Counted from the first letter of the stretch, positions 45,952 to 57,015 are shown. The stretch is 64,000 bases of DNA from Mycobacterium neglectum (GCF_002591975.1 NZ_NVQE01000001.1:186001-250000), one strand, 5' to 3'. The notes: generated by a model from the letters alone, not told the origin. Program-made: numbers and translations.

Positions 45952-47472
45952 ATGCCGAGAGTGGCGACAAGCAAACCGCAGACCATCTCCTATCCGCATC
46001 CCGGCTCGCATCCCGGCCGCCATGACGACTATGCGGTGGACCCGCACGTGGTCGTACTGTTCGGCGCCACGGGCGATCTGGCCAGACGCAAGCTGATCCC
46101 CGGCCTGGCGTATCTGGATCAATCCGAACTGGCGCCCCACATCGAGATCGTCGCCACCTCTCTCGAGGACATCTCCACCGAGGACTTCCTCAAGCTGGCG
46201 AAGGAGGCCATCGACGACTTCGGCACCCACAAGCTCAGCACCCAACAGTGGACGCGGTTCGCCGAGACGGTCACCTATGTGCCCCAGAGCGCGGGGCCCG
46301 GTGCGCTTGCCGAGGCCGTCGCATCCGCTGAAGCCAAGCTCGGCCCCGACGTCCGCCGGCTGCACTACCTGTCGGTGCCACCGAAGGCGGCCCGCGCGGT
46401 GATCACGATGCTGAAGGACGCCAACCTGGTGGACCGGTCCCGAGTCGTGATGGAGAAGCCGTTCGGCACCGATCTGGCCAGCGCTGTCGAGCTGAACTCC
46501 TTTGTCCACGAAACGTTCGACGAAAGGCAGATTTTCCGCATCGACCACTTCCTCGGCAAGGAGGCGGCACAGAACATCCTTGCCTTCCGCTTCGCGAACG
46601 GTCTGTTCGAACCGATCTGGAACCGCAACTTCATCGACCACATCCAAATCGACATCCCAGAGACCCTCGGCCTGGATCAGCGCGCCAACTTCTATGAAAG
46701 CACCGGCGCCTACAAGGACATGGTGGTCACCCACCTCTTCCAGGTGATGGCGTTCGTCGTGATGGAACCGCCGACGGCACTGGAACCGCGCGCGATCAGC
46801 GAAGAGAAGAACAAGGTGTTCCGATCGATGCTCCCGGTGAACTGTTCGGACGTCGTGCGCGGTCAGTACGCCGGTTACCGTGACAATGACGGTGTTGCAA
46901 GGGATTCCGACACCGAGACGTTCATCGCCCTGAAGGTCGGCATCGACAATTGGCGCTGGGCGGGCGTGCCGATCTATCTGCGCACCGGAAAGCGAATGGC
47001 CGAAGGCATCCGGATCATCTCCATCGCGTTCAAAGAGGCGCCGCGGACGATGTTTCCGGCCGGATCAGGCGTCGGGGCCCAAGGCCCCGACCACCTCACC
47101 TTCGACCTGGCCGACAACTCCAAAGTGTCACTGTCGTTCTACGGCAAACGGCCCGGTCCCGGCATGAAGCTGGACAAGCTGTCGATGCAGTTCTCGACTC
47201 AGGAGATCGATACGGCAGGCGACGTGCTGGAGGCCTACGAACGACTGATCCTCGACGCGATGCGCGGCGACCACACCCTGTTCACCACCGCCGAGGGCAT
47301 CGAATCGCTATGGGAGCGCTCAGAGACATTGCTGAAGGACCCGCCTCCCGCGAAGGTTTATCAGCCGGGCACCTGGGGACCCAATTCGATCCATCAGCTG
47401 ATCGCGCCCAACGCGTGGAGGCTGCCGTTCGAGAGGGCATGGCGCGAATCCAAGAACGGCGACGACGACTAG
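45952..47472 (+). CDS. zwf: Glucose-6-phosphate 1-dehydrogenase
   Basis: A 506-residue enzyme of the oxidative pentose phosphate pathway. The nucleotide loop is VVLFGATGDLARRKL and the active-site block RIDHFLGKEAAQNI is present. The Lys-rich substrate site includes VVMEKPFGTDL. opcA, tal and tkt are not adjacent, so this is a stand-alone isozyme rather than the main operon copy. The ATG has poor spacing to GGGAG; a GTG three codons later is also possible. Placement after a TetR gene suggests inducible NADPH supply (inference). Confidence 0.9.
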   Translation: MPRVATSKPQTISYPHPGSHPGRHDDYAVDPHVVVLFGATGDLARRKLIPGLAYLDQSELAPHIEIVATSLEDISTEDFLKLAKEAIDDFGTHKLSTQQWTRFAETVTYVPQSAGPGALAEAVASAEAKLGPDVRRLHYLSVPPKAARAVITMLKDANLVDRSRVVMEKPFGTDLASAVELNSFVHETFDERQIFRIDHFLGKEAAQNILAFRFANGLFEPIWNRNFIDHIQIDIPETLGLDQRANFYESTGAYKDMVVTHLFQVMAFVVMEPPTALEPRAISEEKNKVFRSMLPVNCSDVVRGQYAGYRDNDGVARDSDTETFIALKVGIDNWRWAGVPIYLRTGKRMAEGIRIISIAFKEAPRTMFPAGSGVGAQGPDHLTFDLADNSKVSLSFYGKRPGPGMKLDKLSMQFSTQEIDTAGDVLEAYERLILDAMRGDHTLFTTAEGIESLWERSETLLKDPPPAKVYQPGTWGPNSIHQLIAPNAWRLPFERAWRESKNGDDD

Positions 47473-47601
47473 GTGCTCTGCGCTACGCGGCGCGAAGGTT
47501 AAGCGTGGCTATGTCGTTGGCGGGCCGCCTTGACGAACCCCGGTGTGCGTCAACTTCTCTTAACAGCCGAAGTCCGACGCAGTTCGGGATAACGTTTCTT
47601 C

Positions 47602-48324
47602 GTGCCTAGCGTGATGTCGGGGTTCGATGACTGGCTGAACCGCGCGCTCGAAGAGTGCGCGCGCAATGCCGGCGAGGACGTCACGACTTACGTCGCGCGC
47701 GCCGTCGCATCACAGATGGTCGCCGACCAAAGGCGCACCGAGACGATTCCTGTCAGAGAACTGCTCGACCGCCTCTCTCAGTCCGGGGTGCTCGACAGCG
47801 ACGCGATGCCAGACGTCTCGACAGTGGTATCCGACCCCGAGCGCCTGCGCGCGGTTCACCGGACCGGACTGCTCGATTCCCCTAGGGACGCGGTCTATGA
47901 CCGGATCACTCGGGCGGCTGCCGACGCGCTCGATGTCCCATTTGCGGCGCTGTCCCTCATCGATGCCGACCGACAATTCTTCGTGGGCACCGTGGGGATG
48001 GGCGATATGTCCGACCCACAGAACCGGCAGACGACACTCGACCAGTCGATCTGTCAGTACGCGGTGGCGGACCGTGCTCCTTTGGTACTCGAAGACGCCC
48101 GCAACGACCCGGTATTCAAGAACCATCCGGTGGTCCGCAGCGGTGCGGTGGCGGCATACCTCGGCATACCCCTGATCGATCACGCCGGCCACGCCGTCGG
48201 CACGCTTTGTGTATTCGACGACAAGCCGCGACTGTGGGGCACCGGCCACATTCAATTGCTGACCGACCTGGCGCAGCTCGCCGTCGAGCGGATTTTTGGT
48301 CCCGGGCCAGGTCCGCGCGCCTAG
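47602..48324 (+). CDS. GAF-domain protein
   Basis: A 240-residue protein with an N-terminal helical part (about residues 1-80) and a single GAF domain (VYDRITRAAADALDVPFAALSLIDA in part; QSICQYAVADRAPLVLEDA). No output domain is visible. TAACGT (47590-47595) lies 6 nt before the GTG at 47602, so a leaderless start is likely; an ATG four codons later is the alternative. Similar single-GAF proteins sense small ligands or redox state; the partner is unknown. Confidence 0.8.
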   Translation: MPSVMSGFDDWLNRALEECARNAGEDVTTYVARAVASQMVADQRRTETIPVRELLDRLSQSGVLDSDAMPDVSTVVSDPERLRAVHRTGLLDSPRDAVYDRITRAAADALDVPFAALSLIDADRQFFVGTVGMGDMSDPQNRQTTLDQSICQYAVADRAPLVLEDARNDPVFKNHPVVRSGAVAAYLGIPLIDHAGHAVGTLCVFDDKPRLWGTGHIQLLTDLAQLAVERIFGPGPGPRA

Positions 48325-48472
48325 AAAAGGGGAACCGCCGGTTGAATTTTTCGCCTTCGCTGCACCGTGACAATGTTAACTATCTGTTGACACACCCGCG
48401 CAAATACCTGCATGGTGTGCAGCGGCACACTTACGATCGGTTGCCACTGTTTCGCCCAAGGGGTTTTGACGA

Positions 48473-50008
48473 GTGCAACTCGACGCGCAGGTGAGTACCC
48501 AATTGCCCAGCGACCGGCCGACTACGCCGCTAGTTAAGGCCGCGAAGGTTCGACTCATCGAGCCCACACCGCCGCGCCTCGTCGAGCTGATACGCGTTGA
48601 CCCAGGGTATTCGGTGATCACCGTGGCGATCGACGCCCTATATGCCACGATCGCGGTGTTGCTGGCCCACTGGTGGATCCCGGGCACGCTCGAACAAGAC
48701 CGCAATATCGACCTTTATTCGTGGGTTTTCGTGCCGGTGGTGGTTGTCGTATTGGCTACCCGCGGGCTGTACCGACAGAAGCTGAGCCACGGTTTTCTCG
48801 ACGAACTCGAACCGGTGGAGACGTCCATCGCGGTCGCCGCTCTCGCGACGTTGACGATCATGCTGCTGCTTGTGCCTCGCCTCCCGGCCGGCGAGGCCGC
48901 GGGCACCTACTTCCGGCCCAGCGAGATGATCCTGCGGATCTGGGTGTGCGCGGCCATTCTCATACCCGCGGTCCGCCTGCTCAGATCGGCATTGAACCGC
49001 TCGCTGCGGCGGAGATTCCACGTCGGAGTGCCTGCGCTGATCGTCGGCCACGGCCCGGTTGCCCATCAGCTCATCTCCCGGATGCGTCAGGTGCCGGAAT
49101 ACGGTCTGTGGCCGGCCGGCCTGATCGACGATATGCGGCCGACCGACTCCGAGATGGTTGACGTGCCCTACCTGGGCACCACCGGCAATCTCGAAAGCGC
49201 GGTACGCGCCACCCGGGCTGAAGAGCTCATCATCGCACCGTCATCGCTGCCTGACGAACAGTTGGCGCGCACCGCCCAGCTGGCGCAGCAGCTCGGAATG
49301 CGGGTTCGTGTGGTGCCCCGACTGATGGACGCCGTCGGCAGCGGGACGTGGATCGAGCACCTGGGCGGCGTGCCTCTCATGGTGCTGAACCGCGTCGATC
49401 CGAAGGGCTGGCAATTTGCTCTCAAGCACACCGTCGACCGAGTGGTGGCCCTGGTGGGACTGGTGCTCATCTCGCCTCTGATGATCGTGCTCGCACTCGC
49501 GGTAAAGCTCAGTTCGCCGGGGCCGATCTTCTTCAGTCAGGACCGAATTGGGCGCGACGGGAAGGTCTTCGGCTGCCTGAAGTTCCGAAGCATGCGTGCG
49601 ACGGAACTGGCCAAGGCGGGCTTTGAATTGCGGGCGGGGGCGGCGCCCGGCGGGGTCGAAGGCGACGATCGGCGCACTTGGATCGGCAAGATCATGCGTA
49701 GGGCATCCCTGGATGAGCTGCCTCAGCTGTTCAACGTGTTGCGGGGCGAAATGAGTCTGGTCGGTCCGCGTCCAGAACGGCCGGAGTTCGTCGAGCTGTT
49801 CGAGATGCACGTGCGCCGCTATGGCCAGCGGCACAGGGTGAAGGCAGGCATGACCGGCTGGGCTCAAGTGCACGGCCTTCGCGGGCAGACCTCGATCGCT
49901 GACCGGGCCGAATGGGACAACTATTACATCGACAACTTTTCGATGCATCTGGACTTCAAGATTTTGATGCTGACCGTCTTGGCGGTGCTACGCCCCACGG
50001 AAGACTGA
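48473..50008 (+). CDS. Polyprenyl-phosphate sugar-1-phosphate transferase (WbaP/exopolysaccharide priming type)
   Basis: A 511-residue membrane enzyme that starts polysaccharide units by moving hexose-1-phosphate to undecaprenyl or decaprenyl phosphate. It has four N-terminal hydrophobic helices, a CoA-binding-like Rossmann region (GVPALIVGHGPVAHQLISRM), a fifth helix (VVALVGLVLISPLMIVLALA) and the catalytic domain. The catalytic domain shows GPIFFSQDRIGRDGKVF, CLKFRSMR, RRASLDELPQLFNVLRG and SLVGPRPERPEF. It heads a plus-strand group with a cis-prenyltransferase-like protein and a flavoprotein. A GTG start with AAGGGG 10 nt upstream is used. Confidence 0.88.
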   Translation: MQLDAQVSTQLPSDRPTTPLVKAAKVRLIEPTPPRLVELIRVDPGYSVITVAIDALYATIAVLLAHWWIPGTLEQDRNIDLYSWVFVPVVVVVLATRGLYRQKLSHGFLDELEPVETSIAVAALATLTIMLLLVPRLPAGEAAGTYFRPSEMILRIWVCAAILIPAVRLLRSALNRSLRRRFHVGVPALIVGHGPVAHQLISRMRQVPEYGLWPAGLIDDMRPTDSEMVDVPYLGTTGNLESAVRATRAEELIIAPSSLPDEQLARTAQLAQQLGMRVRVVPRLMDAVGSGTWIEHLGGVPLMVLNRVDPKGWQFALKHTVDRVVALVGLVLISPLMIVLALAVKLSSPGPIFFSQDRIGRDGKVFGCLKFRSMRATELAKAGFELRAGAAPGGVEGDDRRTWIGKIMRRASLDELPQLFNVLRGEMSLVGPRPERPEFVELFEMHVRRYGQRHRVKAGMTGWAQVHGLRGQTSIADRAEWDNYYIDNFSMHLDFKILMLTVLAVLRPTED

Positions 50009-50148
50009 TCCCGGCGTCATCTGACCGCGGTTGATTCCGCAACCGGCACGGACTCCTTGAATTCGCAATATTGCCATTTGCCTATGGCAAGAATTCTAGT
50101 TGCGCTACCTTTCTTAATAGCGCTGTCATGGGGGTTTGGGGGTTTGCG

Positions 50149-50802
50149 ATGCATCCTGAACCAGCTCATGTGGGCTTGATTCCTGACGGATTGCGCCGTT
50201 GGGCAAAAGCCAACGACGCTACATTGCAGGACGCGTATGTCCGCGGCGCGGAGAAGGTCACCGAGATTCTCCTTGCGCTGCAACGAAACGGCGTGCAGAC
50301 CGTTTCGGTGTACAACCTGAGTCGTGCAAATCTGGCGCGCCCCGACGCCCAACTGGACGCGGTGTTTGCAGCATCCATACTTTTCTTCACCACGCTGATT
50401 CCCGATCACTTCGATCGCGCCACCTGTAGCGTGCGGCTGCATGGCGACCGCCATGCGTTACCGCACAAATATCTCGCGGCTGCACAAGATCTGGAAGAGT
50501 CGATGCGGGGCAACGATTTTCGCATCAACATTCTGGCTGCATACGACGCCTACGACGAGTTGCGTACGGCGGCCGCGCGAGCGCAACGTGAAGAGTGTGA
50601 CATCAGTGCTGCACTCGACATCGGAAACGTCGACCTGGTCATCCGAACCACCCCCGAGACCCTACTCAGCGGATTCCTGCCACTGCAGAGCCAATACGCC
50701 GAGTTGGTCTTTCTTCCGACCCCGTTGAACGACCTCGACGTGCAGGACATCGATGATCTCATCGCTGCGCATCGGGACTTTCCGCAGCTGCGCGGCCGAT
50801 AG
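50149..50802 (+). CDS. Divergent cis-prenyltransferase (UppS-family) homologue
   Basis: A 217-residue protein that aligns over its full length with undecaprenyl diphosphate synthase: HVGLIPDGLRRWAK at the N-terminus and DLVIRTTPETLLSGFLPLQ then YAELVF at the C-terminus. Asp13 of the catalytic DGNGRWA motif is kept, but the phosphate-loop Asn and Gly are Leu15 and Arg16. The RTGGExRxS motif reads RTTPETLLS, losing an Arg that binds isopentenyl diphosphate. Activity is therefore doubtful or altered. The ATG at 50149 lies 6 nt after a G-rich ribosome-binding site; an ATG at 50128 is possible. Confidence 0.75.
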   Translation: MHPEPAHVGLIPDGLRRWAKANDATLQDAYVRGAEKVTEILLALQRNGVQTVSVYNLSRANLARPDAQLDAVFAASILFFTTLIPDHFDRATCSVRLHGDRHALPHKYLAAAQDLEESMRGNDFRINILAAYDAYDELRTAAARAQREECDISAALDIGNVDLVIRTTPETLLSGFLPLQSQYAELVFLPTPLNDLDVQDIDDLIAAHRDFPQLRGR

Positions 50803-50809
50803 AGGCGCT

Positions 50810-52201
50810 ATGGAGCCCGCAGAGAATCCGTTGATCATCGGCGCTGGCCCCGCCGGTCTCACCGCCGCAATCGGACTGGTGAATGGGGGTATGTCACCGC
50901 GCATCTATGAGGCGTCGGGCGATATCGGCGGGTTGGCACGCACACCGACCAGCGGTGACTGGCGGGTGGATCCCGGCGGTCATCGGTTCTTCACCCGCAG
51001 CGAAGAGATCTCTGCTATCTGGAGGTCTCTGCTTCCCGCCGACCAGTGGATCTCGGTGCGGCGGCGCTCCGCCATGCTCGTGGACGGTCATTATGTGCGG
51101 TACCCGCTTCACGGTGGTGACCTCGTTTCACAACTGGGGTTTCGCAGCGGAATGCATGGCATGGGTAATTTCTTCTGGTCCAGACTGCGGCGCGCGTTGC
51201 GCCCGATGGACCATTCGGCGAGCTTCCGGGATTGGGGCATCGAACAATTCGGCCGTCATTGGTACGAGCTGTTCTTCGACGGATATGTCCGCAAGACGTG
51301 GCTCACCGACCCCGACAAGTTGGCGAGCGACTGGGCGAATCAGCGAATAAAGCCAATCAGCTGGCGCGTACGGCGACATCACACGAATCCGGATGCCTTT
51401 CGATATCCCCGGCGCGGTCCCGGCCAACTCTGGGAAGCTGCAGCGCAGTACTTGGCGAACTTCGGCGTGGTCCCGTCGTTGAATTCACAGGTTGTCGCGG
51501 TCCGCCACCAAGGCAGCCGGTGGACCGTGGAGCTGCAGAATGGCGAAACCGCATCCGGTGATGCCGTGTTCTCCAGCATGCCACTACGGCTGCTGATTGA
51601 CGTGTTGGAGCCGGCACCGCCGCAGCATATTCGCGAGATCGCCGCCAACCTCAGACATCGATCGTTGATCACGGTGGCGGTCGCACTTCGTGAGCGCTAC
51701 GACATCCCGTACAACTGGGTGTACACGCCCGGCCGGAATTTTCGGGTGGGCCGGATCCAGAACTACGACCGATGGTCGAGCGAACTCGCTCCGAAGAATT
51801 GGAACGGGACATATCTGGGACTGGAGTACTTCACCCATCCGGACGATGATCTGTGGGTGGCCAGCAACGAATCCCTCAGCGACACAGTCCAAGAGGATCT
51901 CCGGGCGCTCGGTGTCAGCGGATCAGCCCTCGAACATGTCATGATCGTTCGCTCACAGTTCGCATATCCGATCAACGATCCGGAGCGGGAAAACAGCGTG
52001 GCTGAAATTCGCGACTATCTGCGTCGCAGCCATCCCTCTCTTCACCCCATGGGACGTAATGGCATGCACCACTACGACAATCAAGACCATGCGATGCTGA
52101 GCGCAATGCGCAGTGTTGACCAGTATTTCGGCGCGAATGTGGATCCGTGGCAGGTGAACACGGACCTCGAGTATCACGAATCCGGATTGATGAAGTCCTG
52201 A
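50810..52201 (+). CDS. FAD-dependent oxidoreductase, amine-oxidase / UDP-galactopyranose-mutase-like
   Basis: A 463-residue flavoprotein. The FAD loop is IIGAGPAGLTAAIGL, followed by DPGGHRFFTRSEEI and a C-terminal HPMGRNGMHHYDNQDHAM region that closes the FAD site. It is similar to a family found in polysaccharide clusters, where members either oxidise/desaturate or isomerise a sugar or prenyl substrate; the exact reaction is unknown. It lies 7 nt after the cis-prenyltransferase-like gene, so they are co-transcribed. Confidence 0.78.
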   Translation: MEPAENPLIIGAGPAGLTAAIGLVNGGMSPRIYEASGDIGGLARTPTSGDWRVDPGGHRFFTRSEEISAIWRSLLPADQWISVRRRSAMLVDGHYVRYPLHGGDLVSQLGFRSGMHGMGNFFWSRLRRALRPMDHSASFRDWGIEQFGRHWYELFFDGYVRKTWLTDPDKLASDWANQRIKPISWRVRRHHTNPDAFRYPRRGPGQLWEAAAQYLANFGVVPSLNSQVVAVRHQGSRWTVELQNGETASGDAVFSSMPLRLLIDVLEPAPPQHIREIAANLRHRSLITVAVALRERYDIPYNWVYTPGRNFRVGRIQNYDRWSSELAPKNWNGTYLGLEYFTHPDDDLWVASNESLSDTVQEDLRALGVSGSALEHVMIVRSQFAYPINDPERENSVAEIRDYLRRSHPSLHPMGRNGMHHYDNQDHAMLSAMRSVDQYFGANVDPWQVNTDLEYHESGLMKS

Positions 52202-52212
52202 GGCGCCGGTCC

Positions 52213-54168
52213 TTAGCCGCGCCGCCTGCGGTGGACCGCCAACGCAACGACACTCGCGCCGATGACCACACCGACGCCTGCGGCGACCCACCAAACCGGG
52301 TTGGCGCCGCTGTTGTCGGCGGCCTCCGGTGGTGCGGCCACTTGGGTGTCGACGCTCACCGGATCGCGGTCGGGCAGTGATATCAGTGCATCACCTTCCA
52401 ACGCCGCCCACCGACGTGTATCACCGTCGAGCCAGCCCAGCAATGAATCGAGTTGCTCCGGCGCGGCCTGTGATGTCGCGAAAACCACCGTGCGGTTGCC
52501 GCTGCGACCGACTTGAAGAGACGCGAACGGCGTCGTCGTCTCGAGCGTCAGCCTGGCAGGTCCTCCCCCGCCGAGGCGTTGGACCTCTAGTTCTCCGTCC
52601 GTCGAACTACGCACCGGCGGAACCACTTTGTCGCTGTCCCACCCGGCGGCCGAGATCAGGACAGCCGGAGAACCGCTGTCGATCGCGCTCGCCAGGGTCA
52701 CCACCTCGGTATCGATACGTGGCCCGCTGATCCGTTGCAGCCCTTCCATGATCGAGACGGCGCGAGCGGTGTCGTCGAACGATTCCGGTTCGATGCCGAC
52801 CTGAACTTTCGGCATCAGCGCCTGGGGAACCGACTGGAATCCCGCGGGCTCGGGCGGATCCGCCGGCGTGCTGTCGATGGTGGTGGAGTCGTCGATCTGC
52901 AGAGTCACCGGTTGGAAGTCCCCGCACTGACCGACATCCCCCGCGACATCGACGGCGACCGAAAGGTTGGTGTAGCGCCGAAGTTCGGACTGCGGAATGC
53001 TGACCGAGCGGTCGATCGAACCGCTGGAGTCAGCCGCCCATCGGTCGACCGTCTCGCCATCGGCGGACACGACGACCTGTCCGCCGACGGTGGACGGCAG
53101 TGGCGTGTAGGACCCCTTCAGCTGCACCCGTACGTCGCGCACGGGTTTGCCCAGGCGGGTTTGGTCGACACCGACGACCACCTGCGGTTTGAACGCCGTG
53201 GCCGTCGCGCCGGGCTGACCGAGGTCGCGGAGGGTGGTCGGGTTCGCCGGTGTCGCGTCGAACGGATTGATCGGCCCGGTAGCCACTTTGGAGGACAGCG
53301 CCAGTTCGGTGAGATCGCTGCTGAGCATTCGCACCTGGTTGGCGAGGTCGTCGGCCGACCCGGTGATCTCCAGGGCGGGCACACCCCCGTCGCCGCCCTG
53401 CAGCGACACCGCGGCGTCCGGTCCCTCACGAATGACGACGTTGCGTTCCAGCGGTCCAGATGGCGGCGGCGCCTTGTCGTCGCCAAGGGATGCGATGTCG
53501 ATATCGGTGTTCTGCTTGCCGTAACGATTGACGACGGTAGTCGTCATCCCGACCGCGGCATCGGATTCCGCAGCCGACGGTTTCTGCGGGATGAAGATCG
53601 TCATCTTCTGCAACACCGGAGGAAGGAAGTCGGCGACCATCGTGGGCGCCGCCTCCTTGCCGGTGTAGTCGATCGCCGCTTCGGAAAGCTGGAGCGGAAC
53701 CGTCGGGTCGTACAGGCAGTCACCTTCTTCGGGCAACAGTCGACTGCGCACCGTGAACGTGACGGTGTTGTCGACGACGCGTGCACCGGTCAACGGAATC
53801 GACAGAGGCGTGTCCTCGGCCATCAGCAGCTCGATACGCGACAGTGTGCGACGGTCCTGGGTGACGATGAGGGTTCCGCCGCGCACATAGGGCGGCAACT
53901 CGACATCGGCAGTCAACGCACCGGGGGTCAACCCTTGCGGCACGGGCACGGTGATCGTCTGCGTCCCCTGCAGCCCGTAAAGCGAGATGTCGGTGTCAGC
54001 GCCGAGAGAGGTCAGACTGAGCGTCGGTGCATCCGCCACCTGCCCGCCATCGGAAGGTGCCGCATTCACTTGTGGCGAGCCGAAATTGACGGCGAGAACA
54101 GCGACCAAGGCAACGCTCGCCGTGACAAGCGTCGCCCTTTTCAGAACACGCGCAAGGGTAGCGCCCAT
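52213..54168 (-). CDS. BcsB-like exported, membrane-anchored protein
   Basis: A 651-residue protein with an N-terminal signal sequence (LVTASVALVAVLAVNF, cleavage near VNAAP), a long beta-rich extracytoplasmic region and a single C-terminal helix (WWVAAGVGVVIGASVVALAV) followed by RRRRG. The pattern and the jelly-roll-type segments resemble BcsB, the periplasmic cellulose synthase partner. No BcsA-type synthase or PilZ protein is in the window. It is convergent with the flavoprotein (11 nt gap). A role in handling an exported glycan is an inference from fold and context. Confidence 0.65.
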   Translation of the reverse strand: MGATLARVLKRATLVTASVALVAVLAVNFGSPQVNAAPSDGGQVADAPTLSLTSLGADTDISLYGLQGTQTITVPVPQGLTPGALTADVELPPYVRGGTLIVTQDRRTLSRIELLMAEDTPLSIPLTGARVVDNTVTFTVRSRLLPEEGDCLYDPTVPLQLSEAAIDYTGKEAAPTMVADFLPPVLQKMTIFIPQKPSAAESDAAVGMTTTVVNRYGKQNTDIDIASLGDDKAPPPSGPLERNVVIREGPDAAVSLQGGDGGVPALEITGSADDLANQVRMLSSDLTELALSSKVATGPINPFDATPANPTTLRDLGQPGATATAFKPQVVVGVDQTRLGKPVRDVRVQLKGSYTPLPSTVGGQVVVSADGETVDRWAADSSGSIDRSVSIPQSELRRYTNLSVAVDVAGDVGQCGDFQPVTLQIDDSTTIDSTPADPPEPAGFQSVPQALMPKVQVGIEPESFDDTARAVSIMEGLQRISGPRIDTEVVTLASAIDSGSPAVLISAAGWDSDKVVPPVRSSTDGELEVQRLGGGGPARLTLETTTPFASLQVGRSGNRTVVFATSQAAPEQLDSLLGWLDGDTRRWAALEGDALISLPDRDPVSVDTQVAAPPEAADNSGANPVWWVAAGVGVVIGASVVALAVHRRRRG

Positions 54169-54251
54169 GGCCCGAACGTATAGCCATGGGCGGCCAACGA
54201 CAAGCCGGGTTCGGCGATCCCCGGCGAGAAACCGGTGTGAGCTGCAGTACG

Positions 54252-54283
54252 AAAAACCCCCGACACGCCGTGTGTGCGGGGGC
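54252..54283 (-). terminator. Rho-independent terminator of the S10 operon
   Basis: On the minus strand a GC-rich stem (CCCCCG-type arms with one bulged base and a GCCG-like loop) is followed by TTTTTC, about 20 nt after the rpsQ stop. It is one of the few clear U-tract terminators here. It shows that the S10 operon ends at rpsQ and is not read into the BcsB-like gene. Confidence 0.88.
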
Positions 54284-54302
54284 TTTCCTCTTGCGGTGAA
54301 GC

Positions 54303-54617
54303 TTATTTCGCCTTTTCGAGAACCTCGACCAGTCGCCAGCGCTTGGTCGCCGACAGTGGCCGCGTCTCCATCAACGACACCCGATCGCCGATACCGGCGT
54401 CACCCTGCTCGTCGTGTGCCTTGACCTTGGTGGTGGTCCGGATGATCTTGCCGTAGAGCGGGTGGCTCTTGCGAGATTCCAGCTCGACCACGATGGTCTT
54501 CTGCATCTTGTCACTCACCACGTAGCCGATGACCGTCTTGCGACGACCGCGGTTCTCTTCGGCACGAGGAGTGTGCTTGGGGCCCTTACCCTTTGCCGGA
54601 TCTTTTGTCTCAGCCAT
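54303..54617 (-). CDS. rpsQ: 30S ribosomal protein S17
   Basis: A 104-residue S17. The core is [20 protein letters not shown] and the signature [20 protein letters not shown]. The charged N-terminal 25 residues are an actinobacterial extension. Its ATG shares a base with the rpmC stop (TAATG). Confidence 0.95.
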   Translation of the reverse strand: MAETKDPAKGKGPKHTPRAEENRGRRKTVIGYVVSDKMQKTIVVELESRKSHPLYGKIIRTTTKVKAHDEQGDAGIGDRVSLMETRPLSATKRWRLVEVLEKAK

Positions 54618-54850
54618 TACGCTTCCTCACCTACGGGCCCGGATGCCAGGCCCAATTCACGTTCACGCAGCACGGTGTAGACGCGTGCAATTTCCTGGCG
54701 CACCGTGCGAAGGCGGCGGTTGTTGGCCAGCTGTCCGGTCGCCATCTGGAAGCGCAGGTTGAACAGCTCTTCCTTCGACTCGCGCAGCTTGTCCGTCAAC
54801 TCGTCGTCGGTCAGTTCGCGCAGCTCGCCCGGCGTCACTCCCACAGCCAT
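54617..54850 (-). CDS. rpmC: 50S ribosomal protein L29
   Basis: A 77-residue protein with the L29 core [20 protein letters not shown] and [19 protein letters not shown]. Its start overlaps the rplP stop by one base. It forms part of the nascent-chain exit site together with L23. Confidence 0.95.
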   Translation of the reverse strand: MAVGVTPGELRELTDDELTDKLRESKEELFNLRFQMATGQLANNRRLRTVRQEIARVYTVLRERELGLASGPVGEEA

Positions 54851-55266
54851 CAGAAGTGCTCCTCTCGGGTAACGATGCGTGCCTTGATCGGCAGCTTGTG
54901 AATCGCACGGGTCAGCGCCTCGCGCGCGGTCTTCTCGTCCGGGTAGCTCAGCTCGAAGAGCACGCGACCCGGCTTGACGTTGGCCACCCACCACTCCGGC
55001 GAACCCTTGCCCGAACCCATGCGGGTTTCGGCGGGCTTCTTGGTCAGCGGGCGGTCCGGGAAGATGTTGATCCAGACCTTGCCGCCACGCTTGATGTGCC
55101 GGTTGATGGCAATACGAGCGGACTCGATCTGCCGGTTGGTGATGTACGCGTGCTCCAGTGCCTGGATGCCGTAGTCACCGAAGCTCACCGAGGTGCCACC
55201 GCTGGCGATGCCGCGCTGCCTCGGGTGATGTTGCTTGCGGTGCTTGACCTTGCGGGGAATCAACAT
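54850..55266 (-). CDS. rplP: 50S ribosomal protein L16
   Basis: A 138-residue protein starting [19 protein letters not shown], with the [19 protein letters not shown] signature near the A site. It starts 2 nt after rpsC. Confidence 0.95.
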   Translation of the reverse strand: MLIPRKVKHRKQHHPRQRGIASGGTSVSFGDYGIQALEHAYITNRQIESARIAINRHIKRGGKVWINIFPDRPLTKKPAETRMGSGKGSPEWWVANVKPGRVLFELSYPDEKTAREALTRAIHKLPIKARIVTREEHF

Positions 55267-55268
55267 GG

Positions 55269-56724
<1,456 letters not shown>

Positions 56725-56725
<1 letters not shown>

Positions 56726-57006
56726 TACCGGCGCTTAGCCTTCCGGTCGTCCTTGATGTGACCCTTGAACGTGCGGGTCGGTGCGAACTCGCCGAGCTTG
56801 TGCCCGACCATCGCCTCGGTGACGAACACCGGGACATGCTTGCGGCCGTCATGCACCGCGAAGGTATGCCCGATGAAGTCGGGGATGATCGTCGATCGAC
56901 GCGACCAGGTCTTGATGACCTGCTTGGTGTTCTTCTCGTTCTGGACGTCGACCTTCTTGAGCAGATGGTCGTCGACGAACGGACCCTTCTTGAGGCTGCG
57001 TGGCAT
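56725..57006 (-). CDS. rpsS: 30S ribosomal protein S19
   Basis: A 93-residue protein beginning [19 protein letters not shown], with [18 protein letters not shown], the classic S19 motifs. It starts 9 nt after rplB. Confidence 0.95.
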
Positions 57007-57015
57007 CGTTTACTC

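Noticed and set aside
45307..46734. 475-codon minus-strand open frame across TetR and zwf
   Set aside because: Composition is that of a shadow frame; both plus-strand genes have clear families and motifs.
50071..50096. Terminator after the sugar transferase (TTGCCA/TGGCAA hairpin with GAATTC)
   Set aside because: The stem is only 6 bp and AT-rich, with an 8-nt loop and no U-run; too weak to call.
50156..50183. SigL-like TGAACC
   Set aside because: No CGT-type -10 follows at 16-17 nt, and it lies inside a coding region.
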